Shown: piece after piece, positions 1 through 5,444 of the stretch | Layout of the letters: each line of letters starts with the position of its first letter | Numbering within the stretch: the stretch's first letter is position 1 | Origin: an uncultured Clostridia bacterium | GTDB taxonomy: Bacteria; Bacillota; Clostridia; TANB77; CAG-508 | Direction of reading: 5' to 3' | NCBI GenBank assembly: GCA_949935895.1 | Contig: CATLGL010000082.1 | Coordinates: 1-6,408 of the forward strand | DNA length: 6,408 nt | The notes under the pieces: model-generated | What the model was told of the DNA's origin: nothing | The model's input: the letters and a program-made list of their open reading frames with translations, nothing else | Database searches by the model: none | Program-made: the position numbers and the translations under genes

Positions 1-366
1 TCCCATTCTTTTATGAATATTTTGAATCATTTCTTCTGTTACTTCCATATTTTCTAATTCACAAAACATAGCATTTGATAATTGATAATTCACTGTTAAA
101 AAAGCATCTGGATATAATTCACTTAATGCTTTTGACATAATATACATAATTCCTCTAATATAAATCATCATACCATCTTTTGAGTTTAAATCAATTAGTT
201 CTACATGTGCATCTTTTGTTAATGTTAAATTTAAACTTCTTACTTCATTGTTCACTTTACATGCAATTACTTCCGTTTCACTTTGCTTTATTTCTTGTTC
301 TAATAATTTATATACTGTAATCCCTTGTTCTAGTTCCATTATCTGATTTTTATATATAATTTCCAC
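1..366 (-). CDS. TGS-domain nucleoside (uridine) kinase-like protein, N-terminal part, runs off the left edge
   Basis: The first 122 codons of a minus-strand gene are present; the rest lies beyond position 1. I chose the GTG at 366-364 because an AAAGGA ribosome binding site (377-382) sits 10 nt upstream. The in-frame ATG at 339-337 is the alternative, but it lacks a well-placed site. Residues 1-60 resemble a TGS domain (ELEQGITVYKLL, then VIACKVNNEVRSL and VELIDLNSKDG). Residues 65-120 resemble the start of the ThrRS-like second domain (GIMYIMSKALSELYP, YQLSNAMFCELE). In clostridia this N-terminus is known to precede a P-loop uridine kinase/phosphoribulokinase domain, which would phosphorylate a nucleoside in the cytoplasm. 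That kinase domain is not in the window, so the function is inferred from the N-terminus. The gene lies 23 nt downstream of the MFS gene on the same strand, so co-transcription is likely. A stand-alone TGS protein is less likely. Confidence 0.8.
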   Translation of the reverse strand, partial: MEIIYKNQIMELEQGITVYKLLEQEIKQSETEVIACKVNNEVRSLNLTLTKDAHVELIDLNSKDGMMIYIRGIMYIMSKALSELYPDAFLTVNYQLSNAMFCELENMEVTEEMIQNIHKRMG

Positions 367-389
367 CTTTTTCCAGTCCTTTCTTATTT

Positions 390-1667
390 TTAACCTATAT
401 AGGCAATATCTTTATTGGTATATTCCTCTGGTTTTAGTCCTATCCTTGTTTTCATATATAACGAAATTAAACACATCACAATGGTAAATAAAATTCCTAT
501 TACTACCATAGCATATTCAATTGTCATAAATGTTAATAAATAAGACCCTATTGCTCCTACTAACATTCTAGATACACTTGCTATCATACTATATATAGCA
601 TAAACTTTTGTTAACATTTCTTGTGGCATAAAATTTCCCATATATCGTTTTCGTATAATTTGAAAGATTCCCTTATCTGACATTCTTAAAACATAAGTAA
701 AAATAATAATAGTAAGTTGTGGTATTCTCGGTATTGCTATTATAACTACTCCTCCTGCCACAATTATACCTAATGTCATCTGTAAGGCAATTAAAGTTAA
801 TGTTTTATTTTTATGTTTTTCATTAAAATAATTTGCCCTGGTAGCAGATATTCCTTGTATAATATCCAATGTTGCCAATATAATTCCTATATATTTAGCA
901 GGCACATGAATATCTTTTAATAATGTGGTTTGATATGTTCCAAATATGCATATAATTCCCCACATAAATCCTATCATCAACAATAAACTCTTTAATCTTG
1001 GAGATTTAATAATAAAGCTAATTCCTTCTTTTACTTCTTTAATACTTTGTTTCATTGTTTTATTCTTTGTGCTTTCTATTTGTTTTATTTCATTAAAATT
1101 AATAGAAATTAGCAATACTAATATCATAAAAGAAATAGCAAGTATAATTGGTATATAACCATTTATTTCGTATAAAAAACCAGCCATTATAGTAGTAATT
1201 GCTGAAATATAGCAATATCTAGAATATCCTTTACTTTCTAATTTTGTAAATATTTTCCCTTTTATATGTGCCTCAGGTATAGATGTATTTAGCATTGGTG
1301 TCTCTGCTATGGATTTACATGACCACCCTATAGCAGATAGCAGTTGTGATAAGACAATTACTGCATAGTGATTGGAAATCATTATTAACACTACTTCTGC
1401 TAACCAAAATATATTTCCTATAATAATACTTTTTCTAATTCCTAATTTAGAAACAACTACTGCCATTGGAACTTGTAATACAAGCTTAAAAAATGCATAC
1501 ATGGTCTCTATAAAAACTACATTTGCATTTGATATCCCTTTTATCTGTGTGTAAAACAGCACTTTTATAGCATTGAAAAATAACACATCTGCAGCTATCA
1601 TTTTATAAAATGGATATAATCTCATATTTTGTTTCTTCTTTTGTGCTAATTTCTTTTCTTCCTCCAT
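390..1667 (-). CDS. MFS transporter, substrate unknown
   Basis: A 425-residue inner-membrane protein with about 12 hydrophobic segments, split by a charged central loop near residues 195-220 (NEIKQIESTKNKTMKQ), which is the 6+6 layout of the major facilitator superfamily. A motif A-like loop after the second helix reads SKLGIRKS (about residues 73-80). The N-terminus MRLYPFYKMIAADVLFFNA resembles a Firmicutes MFS group often annotated only as MFS transporter; no substrate can be assigned. The reading frame is open to an ATG at 1700. I prefer the ATG at 1667 because AAAGGAG (1673-1679) is only 5 nt upstream, while the 1700 ATG has no ribosome binding site and falls about where transcription would start from the promoter at 1706-1734. 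The TGS-domain kinase gene follows after 23 nt. The coding region is extremely AT-rich, including long ATA/AAA codon runs. Confidence 0.88.
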   Translation of the reverse strand: MEEEKKLAQKKKQNMRLYPFYKMIAADVLFFNAIKVLFYTQIKGISNANVVFIETMYAFFKLVLQVPMAVVVSKLGIRKSIIIGNIFWLAEVVLIMISNHYAVIVLSQLLSAIGWSCKSIAETPMLNTSIPEAHIKGKIFTKLESKGYSRYCYISAITTIMAGFLYEINGYIPIILAISFMILVLLISINFNEIKQIESTKNKTMKQSIKEVKEGISFIIKSPRLKSLLLMIGFMWGIICIFGTYQTTLLKDIHVPAKYIGIILATLDIIQGISATRANYFNEKHKNKTLTLIALQMTLGIIVAGGVVIIAIPRIPQLTIIIFTYVLRMSDKGIFQIIRKRYMGNFMPQEMLTKVYAIYSMIASVSRMLVGAIGSYLLTFMTIEYAMVVIGILFTIVMCLISLYMKTRIGLKPEEYTNKDIAYIG

Positions 1668-1705
1668 TGTTACTCCTTTTAGTTTTCTTTTGTTAATCAT
1701 GGTTT

Positions 1706-1734
1706 ATTTTATCATAGCATATTTTTAAAATCAA
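1706..1734 (-). promoter_or_regulatory. Sigma-A-type promoter for the MFS/kinase transcription unit
   Basis: On the minus strand TTGATT (1729-1734) is followed after 17 nt by TAAAAT (1706-1711). Predicted transcription starts near 1699, on top of the upstream ATG at 1700. This independently favours the ATG at 1667 as the translation start. Found by eye only. Confidence 0.55.
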
Positions 1735-1743
1735 CTTATATTG

Positions 1744-1773
1744 GTATATTTTTCTTACCATACGGATATAATT
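1744..1773 (+). promoter_or_regulatory. Candidate promoter of the sspH-like gene (forespore sigma-F/G-like, or sigma-A)
   Basis: GTATA (1744-1748) fits the -35 class used by forespore sigma factors. After 15 nt, GGATATAATT (1764-1773) fits the sigma-F -10 pattern GGnrAnAnTw with one mismatch. The same bases contain a perfect sigma-A -10, TATAAT (1767-1772), but no good TTGACA lies 17 nt upstream. SASP genes are known to be transcribed in the forespore, so the first reading is favoured by context, not proven. The region also carries an imperfect inverted repeat, TGGTA (1742-1746) and TACCA (1756-1760). Confidence 0.4.
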
Positions 1774-1807
1774 AAATAACAAATAATTATATTAGGAGGT
1801 ACAAGCT

Positions 1808-1990
1808 ATGAATTTAGAAAGATTACACGATATGTTAAATAATAAGGAAAAAATTGATGTTTATTATGATGAAAGACCTGTATGGGTACAAGAAGTACAT
1901 GATAATATTGCTAAAATTAGTTTTGTTGATAATTTTGAAGAAAAGGATGTTTATATAGAGGATTTGTACGAAAATGACTTGTATAATTAA
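1808..1990 (+). CDS. SspH-type small acid-soluble spore protein
   Basis: A 60-residue acidic protein that aligns by eye over its whole length with the H-type SASP family. It shows the N-terminal RLHDMLNNKEKIDVYYDERPVW pattern in two parts: (R)-x-x-(D/E)-x-(L/V)-x-x-x-x-x-(I/K)-x-V-x-Y, then PVWVQEV, followed by an acidic C-terminal part (EEKDVYIEDL). Members are about 55-60 residues, so the gene is complete. AGGAGGT (1794-1800) lies 7 nt before the ATG, an excellent ribosome binding site. H-type SASPs are minor spore-core proteins made in the forespore; their molecular role is much less clear than that of the DNA-binding alpha/beta SASPs. It is transcribed divergently from the MFS gene and stands alone. 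Its presence is the strongest sign in the window that the organism forms endospores. sspH would be the family symbol, but the orthology cannot be checked here. Confidence 0.85.
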   Translation: MNLERLHDMLNNKEKIDVYYDERPVWVQEVHDNIAKISFVDNFEEKDVYIEDLYENDLYN

Positions 1991-2021
1991 TCCTCGAGAT
2001 TTTTTGTATGAATGTAATAGA

Positions 2022-2109
2022 AAAAGAGCTTATTTTTAAGGTGAAACCTAATTATCAAACTTTTTTGTCTAATAATTGGGGGCATTGCACTCCTTATATA
2101 AGCTCTTTT
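2022..2109. ncRNA. Candidate structured RNA or bidirectional termination element between convergent genes
   Basis: AAAAGAGCTTAT (2022-2033) pairs perfectly with ATAAGCTCTTTT (2098-2109), a 12-bp closing stem around 64 nt. Inside are three possible helices: AGG/CCU with a UGAAA loop (2039-2049), AAUUAU/AUAAUU (2050-2055 with 2072-2077) enclosing a U6 loop, and GGGG/CUCC (2079-2082 with 2090-2093). That is a three-branch junction, not a simple hairpin. On the minus strand the closing stem ends in a run of five T, so it could terminate the DUF2651-like gene whose stop is at 2122. On the plus strand it ends in TTTTATCTT, so it could terminate sspH (stop at 1990) or be the 3' end of a small RNA. 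I do not recognise a known riboswitch class. Strand and function are undecided. Confidence 0.45.
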
Positions 2110-2121
2110 ATCTTATATATC

Positions 2122-2670
2122 TTATGAAATTCGGCATCTTCTACGATTACACATGCAACAACATGAAGGATTGTTTGTATTATTTTCATTTGTGGCAATT
2201 CCTCCATTGTTACTAATAAAATTATATGCATTATCATAACCATTATTATAACCTCTGTTATATCCATTATTAAATTCTCTAGTATTCTTTCTGCAACTTA
2301 CTTGGCACATACAATTGTTGGTATTTGATAAATTAAATGTTTCTATATCTCCATTTAGCGATTCTATATTATTTGTTGCATTCGTATTTCTTATATAACA
2401 ATTATCATTTCTTTGATTCATACAGTGGCAATTCCAGTTTTTTAAAAAGCAACAAATTATTTTTACAATCGCTGCTGTAACATAAGCTAAAAATGTATAT
2501 ACAATTGCTGCAACTAAAAATGTAGCATTAAAAACAGCAAAAGCTATAATTAAATATATAGCAAAAAAGATTGCTGCAACTAATATTGGACTTTTGATTA
2601 ATTTTTGTAAGACAACTGCTAATATAATAGTAGCAAGTGGTAATGCAAAAAATATAAGTAAAGTATTCAT
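2122..2670 (-). CDS. DUF2651-like membrane protein with a long Cys/Asn-rich tail
   Basis: A 182-residue protein. Residues 1-73 form three hydrophobic segments (about 3-20, 27-47, 50-73) whose pattern, including FAVFNATFLVAAIVYTFLAY, resembles the small DUF2651 (YbeF-type) membrane proteins of Firmicutes. Those are usually little more than the membrane part. Here a polar tail of about 108 residues follows. It is rich in Asn, has a Gly-Tyr-Asn stretch (134-150), and its cysteines fall in clusters: CC at 73-74, CHC at 81-83, CMCQVSC at 120-126, CCCMC at 170-174 and C179, 13 in all counting C91. Such clusters suggest disulfide cross-linking or metal binding; that is inference. Function is unknown. 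AAAGGAGAG lies 8 nt upstream of the ATG at 2670. The gene starts 67 nt after truA on the same strand with no clear terminator between, so read-through from truA is plausible. Confidence 0.7.
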   Translation of the reverse strand: MNTLLIFFALPLATIILAVVLQKLIKSPILVAAIFFAIYLIIAFAVFNATFLVAAIVYTFLAYVTAAIVKIICCFLKNWNCHCMNQRNDNCYIRNTNATNNIESLNGDIETFNLSNTNNCMCQVSCRKNTREFNNGYNRGYNNGYDNAYNFISNNGGIATNENNTNNPSCCCMCNRRRCRIS

Positions 2671-2737
2671 CGTCTTCTCTCCTTTATTATTCTTTGGCTA
2701 GTATATCTTATGAATCCTTTACTTATTTTGTTACATA

Positions 2738-3478
2738 TTAGCAATAATCTACTTTTACTAAATATAGACCCTCCGCTGGCAATGTTTTTCCTGCTTTTGT
2801 TCTGTCTCTTTTTTCTATTATCTCTGGTACTTCCTCTGGTGCTATTTTATTTAATCCTACCTCCACCAATGTTCCTGCAATAATACGAACCATATTATAT
2901 AAAAATCCATTTCCTGTTAATGAAATTGTAATTATATCTCCTTGTTTTGTCACCTTTGCCTCATAAATTGTTCTTACACTACTTTTACTACTGGTGCCAC
3001 TTGCTCTGAATGCTTTAAAATCATGTTCTCCTACAAAATAGCTAGCTGCTTTTTGCATCTTTTTCACATTTAATGCTCGTGGAATATGATATTCTAGATT
3101 TCTAAAAATAGCGCTTCCATATTCTGAATTATTGATGCGATACTCATATGTCTTTTTTTTACAAGCAAATCTTGCATGAAAATCTTCTTCTACCTCTTCT
3201 GCTTTTTTTATCACAATTGTTTTTCTTAATCTTGAATTTAAGCAAATAGCAAATTTAGAAATCGGTATATTAGAATTTGTTTTAAAATTAGCAACTTGTC
3301 CGAAAAGCATGAACTCCTCTGTCAGTTCTTCCGAGATGCAATTAAATCTACTTGTTCTTTGGTAATACTCTTTATTACCTCTTCTATTGTCCCTTGTATA
3401 TTAGGTTTATCTGGTTGTTTTTGCCATCCGATTAAAATCGCTTCCATCATATTCTATCGTTAATTTGATATTTCGCAT
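2738..3478 (-). pseudogene. truA: tRNA pseudouridine synthase A, three +1 frameshifts in the first third
   Basis: TruA converts U38-U40 of tRNA anticodon arms to pseudouridine. The frame starting at the ATG 3478 reads RNIKLTIEYDGSDFN, then breaks. Dropping one base near 3430, 3333 and 3302 restores a continuous 245-residue protein, the normal TruA length. It then reads NGWQKQPDKPNIQG, IASGRTDRGVHA with the catalytic Asp (about residue 52), and GQVANF. From about 3301 to the stop (2738-2740) the frame is intact and carries FKAFRASGTSSKSSVRTIYEA and GNGFLYNMVRIIAGTLVEVG. The start is supported by GAGAGG about 6 nt upstream of the ATG. As written, only the C-terminal part (from an ATG at 3310) is open, and it lacks the catalytic Asp. 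Conserved residues are otherwise undamaged, so the breaks are very recent or are sequencing errors. truA is divergent from the HAD gene and precedes the DUF2651-like gene. Confidence 0.85.
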
Positions 3479-3509
3479 GGTAATCCTCTCTTTTTCATTA
3501 TTTTTTAAT

Positions 3510-3515
3510 ATTATA
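3510..3515 (-). promoter_or_regulatory. -10 element of the truA promoter
   Basis: A perfect TATAAT (minus strand, 3510-3515) sits 31 nt upstream of the truA ATG. No convincing -35 hexamer lies 17 nt further upstream, where the sequence is A-rich, so this is a partial promoter call. Confidence 0.35.
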
Positions 3516-3532
3516 CCTTATTTTTTTTATTT

Positions 3533-3560
3533 TTGCTACTAATCCTTATAAAGATATGAT
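3533..3560 (+). promoter_or_regulatory. Sigma-A-type promoter of the HAD hydrolase gene
   Basis: TTGCTA (3533-3538), a 16-nt spacer and TATGAT (3555-3560) lie 38 nt before the ATG at 3599. It points away from the truA promoter in the 120-nt divergent spacer. Confidence 0.45.
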
Positions 3561-3598
3561 ACAATAAATATGTTATTTTTTTGTTATGGAGGTTTCTT

Positions 3599-4448
3599 AT
3601 GCCAATTAAACTAATTGCAAGTGATTTAGACGGTACTTTAGTAGATCATAATAATTTTATCCCAACTGGAAATTTAAGTGCTATTGAAGATATTAACAAA
3701 AAAAATATCGATTTTGCTATTTGTACTGGCAAAACCTATTCTATTACCAAAGATATTTGCGATAAATGTCATGCTTCTTATGGTATTTTTGGAAATGGTA
3801 CCCAAATTATCAACTTAAAAACGGGAGAAGAAATCTATAAAAATCTACTGCCTATTGATTATTTTAATACCTGTTATGATTTAGCTAAGAAATATCATTT
3901 ACATATTCATGTATATAGTGAAGCTGAAGTTATTACGGAAAATTTGCAATACATGGACCTTCGAAATTACTTATTACATCGGTCGTAAAAATAGTCCTAG
4001 TTTATCTTTTAAAATAGTGGAAAATATAAAAGAATATATCAATATTCATCAAACTTCTATTTTTAAATTAGTAATTTCTAGTACAGAGGCTTTATCTAAT
4101 TTAAAAGAAGAGATTTTATCAAAGTTTGATGTTAATGTAACTTTAATTCAAAAAAAGGGTTTCTATAAAGATAAAATTATTGATAAAGAATATGAATATT
4201 TAGATATTACTCCCCTTCATATTGGAAAAGGTTATGCTTTAGAATATCTTAGCCGTTTTTTAAATCTAGAGCGTTCTGATGTAATGGCTATTGGAGATAA
4301 TATCAATGATATCGATATGATACAAATGTCTGGTACAAGTGCAACTTTATCTGATTCTTATGAAGAAGTAAAAAAAGTAGCAAGCTATGTTACAACAAAC
4401 ACCTCTGAAAATGCTGGTTTTGCAGAAGCTGTATATAAATTCATATAA
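3599..4448 (+). pseudogene. Cof-type HAD-superfamily phosphatase, one +1 frameshift
   Basis: The ATG at 3599 follows GGAGG (3588-3592) by 6 nt. The first frame encodes about 124-128 residues starting MPIKLIASDLDGTL, with motif I DxD (D9, D11) and motif II FAICTGKT, and ends at a stop at 3986-3988. The remainder continues one base out of register to the stop at 4446-4448, with the motif III-like Lys in HIGKGYAL and motif IV AIGDNINDID. Dropping one base in roughly 3971-3981 gives a 282-residue protein, the usual length of class IIB (Cof/YidA-like) HAD enzymes, which dephosphorylate sugar phosphates or related small molecules in the cytoplasm. The substrate is not predictable. All catalytic motifs are intact across the two frames, so the shift is recent or an error. 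If it is real, the first fragment lacks motifs III and IV and should be inactive. It is convergent with the first hydrolase gene. Confidence 0.85.
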
Positions 4449-4451
4449 CCT

Positions 4452-4481
4452 AAAAAAAGCACCTTCTACTTTAGAGGTGCT
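4452..4481 (-). terminator. Intrinsic terminator facing minus-strand transcription
   Basis: AGCACCT (4458-4464) pairs with AGGTGCT (4475-4481). Inside, CTA (4466-4468) pairs with TAG (4472-4474) across a CTT loop, leaving one bulged T. On the minus strand the stem is followed by seven T (4458-4452), so it stops transcription coming from the hydrolase side before it enters the HAD gene. There is no T-run on the plus strand. Confidence 0.65.
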
Positions 4482-4519
4482 ACACTGCTAATAAAGCAAA
4501 TACCTTATTAACAGTGTAG
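4480..4519. repeat. Long imperfect inverted repeat between the HAD and hydrolase genes
   Basis: CTACACTGCTAATAA (4480-4494) pairs with TTATTAACAGTGTAG (4505-4519): 14 of 15 positions match around a 10-nt loop. It lacks a T-run on either side, and its left end overlaps the adjacent terminator by two bases, so the two folds compete at the edge. Confidence 0.6.
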
Positions 4520-4522
4520 TCT

Positions 4523-4541
4523 AAAAAGATGTTACATCTTT
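4523..4541 (-). terminator. Short hairpin with T-run just after the first hydrolase stop
   Basis: AAAGATG (4525-4531) and CATCTTT (4535-4541) form a 7-bp stem with a 3-nt loop. On the minus strand it begins 1 nt after the stop codon (4543-4545) and ends in five T. It is AT-rich and probably weak; the stronger terminator is at 4452-4481. Confidence 0.4.
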
Positions 4542-4542
4542 C

Positions 4543-5301
4543 TTACCCCCAATATCGCCAGTACGTATTGCCTCCAACTTTAACCGATACTTTTATTTGA
4601 TCATATTGACCTTTAGCATATACTTCTTGCGATACTGCTTCGAGGTTTGAAAAATACAAGGCTCCCCCTTTCCAGTATTTTTCGTTTTGAAGTCCATTTT
4701 TCAAAGCTTCTTTCTTTAATAACTCTTCTGTTTCGTTAGAGTTCTGCACAAAAACTTTCTCATAGACTTCCTCCATCTCTGGAATAGCCTCCAAATCCAA
4801 TGGAATTCCTTGGTTATTCACAAGAACTCCATTTTGAACAGGTTGAAATTGCCCATCTTGATTACATACCTGTATGGTTTCATCAGGAAAATCAGGATGT
4901 TTGGTACGGTTTCTTATTACTTCTGCAACTAATATCTGCCTGTCCTTGCTAGGACCTGCTTCTAAAAGTATAAGTCCTTCTATAAACCGTTTTTCTTTTT
5001 CCTTTGTTAACTCTATTTCTTCTTGGTAAGTAGAAACAAAGTTACTCCAGTTAAATTCTGGCAATTCTTCTGTTTTCGCCTCTTGTTTTGGCGTGTTTGC
5101 CATCCCTTCGATTACAACATCTGGAAGACGTTCTAGAACGTATTGATTTACTACTGGTATGACCAGTGGTACTGCAAAAGTTGTAATGATTACACCCTTT
5201 GCCAACATCTCTACGCTTTCCCGAACTCCTTCCTTACTGAAAAAGTGCATTTCTTTTTCTATCCTCCTTCTTTTGTTTTTTCCTTTGTCAGTTTCTCCCA
5301 T
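4543..5301 (-). CDS. Membrane-anchored SleB/CwlJ-like cell wall hydrolase, first paralog
   Basis: A 252-residue protein: a basic N-terminus (1-17), one membrane segment (about 35-52), a linker with the motif PEFNWSNFVSTYQEEIE (81-97), then a Hydrolase_2 (SleB/CwlJ) type domain from about 105. Domain signs are LLEAG with the putative catalytic Glu (E114), VIRNRTKHPDFP (128-139), GQFQPVQNG (150-158), GGALYFSN (212-219) and a C-terminal GGNTYWRYWG. The family cleaves peptidoglycan, acting outside the membrane; the substrate bond is not certain. The start is uncertain. The ATG at 5301 has no good ribosome binding site; the ATG at 5250 has a strong AGGAGG (5263-5268), but 12 nt away. I keep 5301 because the basic stretch it includes resembles the N-terminus of the second paralog. 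The gene has its own promoter (5356-5385), and a terminator separates it from the paralog upstream. GC content is visibly above the left half of the window. Confidence 0.8.
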   Translation of the reverse strand: MGETDKGKNKRRRIEKEMHFFSKEGVRESVEMLAKGVIITTFAVPLVIPVVNQYVLERLPDVVIEGMANTPKQEAKTEELPEFNWSNFVSTYQEEIELTKEKEKRFIEGLILLEAGPSKDRQILVAEVIRNRTKHPDFPDETIQVCNQDGQFQPVQNGVLVNNQGIPLDLEAIPEMEEVYEKVFVQNSNETEELLKKEALKNGLQNEKYWKGGALYFSNLEAVSQEVYAKGQYDQIKVSVKVGGNTYWRYWG

Positions 5302-5325
5302 ACATCAAGAAACTTTTATACAAAG

Positions 5326-5345
5326 GGCATTGGTCAATGCCAATG
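5326..5345 (-). promoter_or_regulatory. Overlapping palindromes at the predicted 5' end of the first hydrolase transcript
   Basis: GGCATTGgtCAATGCC (5326-5341) overlaps CATTGG/CCAATG (5328-5333 with 5340-5345). Both lie within about 25 nt downstream of the predicted start site near 5349. This could be a repressor operator or a 5' RNA hairpin with two alternative folds. It includes the TGGCATTGACC box shared with the second hydrolase leader. Confidence 0.4.
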
Positions 5346-5355
5346 ACTTCTTAAT

Positions 5356-5385
5356 ATTATACTACTAGTTTCCAATAAAGTCCAT
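5356..5385 (-). promoter_or_regulatory. Promoter of the first hydrolase gene
   Basis: On the minus strand ATGGAC (5380-5385), an 18-nt spacer and a perfect TATAAT (5356-5361). The stretch TGGACTTTAT and the spacing are the same as in the promoter at 6174-6203 upstream of the second paralog. Confidence 0.55.
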
Positions 5386-5405
5386 TCCAATTCTTTCCAT
5401 TCTAC

Positions 5406-5444
5406 AAAAAAAGGTGATATCGCTTTTAACGATATCACCTTTTT
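5406..5444. terminator. Strong bidirectional intrinsic terminator overlapping the second hydrolase stop codon
   Basis: AAAAAGGTGATATCG (5408-5422) and CGATATCACCTTTTT (5430-5444) form a perfect 15-bp stem with a 7-nt loop. On the minus strand the T-run is seven long (5412-5406); on the plus strand five. The last codons and the TGA stop (5435-5437) of the upstream hydrolase gene lie inside the stem. It isolates the two hydrolase genes transcriptionally. Confidence 0.85.

Noticed and set aside
946..1554. Plus-strand open frames opposite the MFS gene
   Set aside because: They are low-complexity Ile/Leu/Asn-rich translations of the antisense of membrane helices, with no start signals.
1737..1748. 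12-mer TATATTGGTATA repeated at 6236-6247
   Set aside because: A related string also occurs in the MFS coding region near 413. In DNA this AT-rich the match is likely chance, and no promoter partner fits at 6236.
1742..1760. Inverted repeat TGGTA/TACCA in the MFS-sspH divergent spacer as an operator
   Set aside because: Only 5 bp per arm in very AT-rich DNA; it is mentioned with the promoter but does not stand alone.
1989..2006. Terminator directly after sspH (AATC...GATT then T6)
   Set aside because: The stem is only 4 bp; the structured element at 2022-2109 is a better candidate.
2690..2710. Sigma-E-like -10 (CATAAGAT) upstream of the DUF2651-like gene
   Set aside because: No matching -35 was found at the right distance, so a sporulation promoter cannot be claimed.
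3300..3431. Programmed ribosomal frameshifting in truA
   Set aside because: Three shifts in a row with no slippery heptamers or downstream structures, in a family not known to use recoding.
3909..4448. Separate 179-aa protein starting at an ATG at 3909
   Set aside because: Its first 20 or so residues make no sense as protein, while from about 3972 on it continues the HAD fold; it is the second half of the frameshifted HAD gene.
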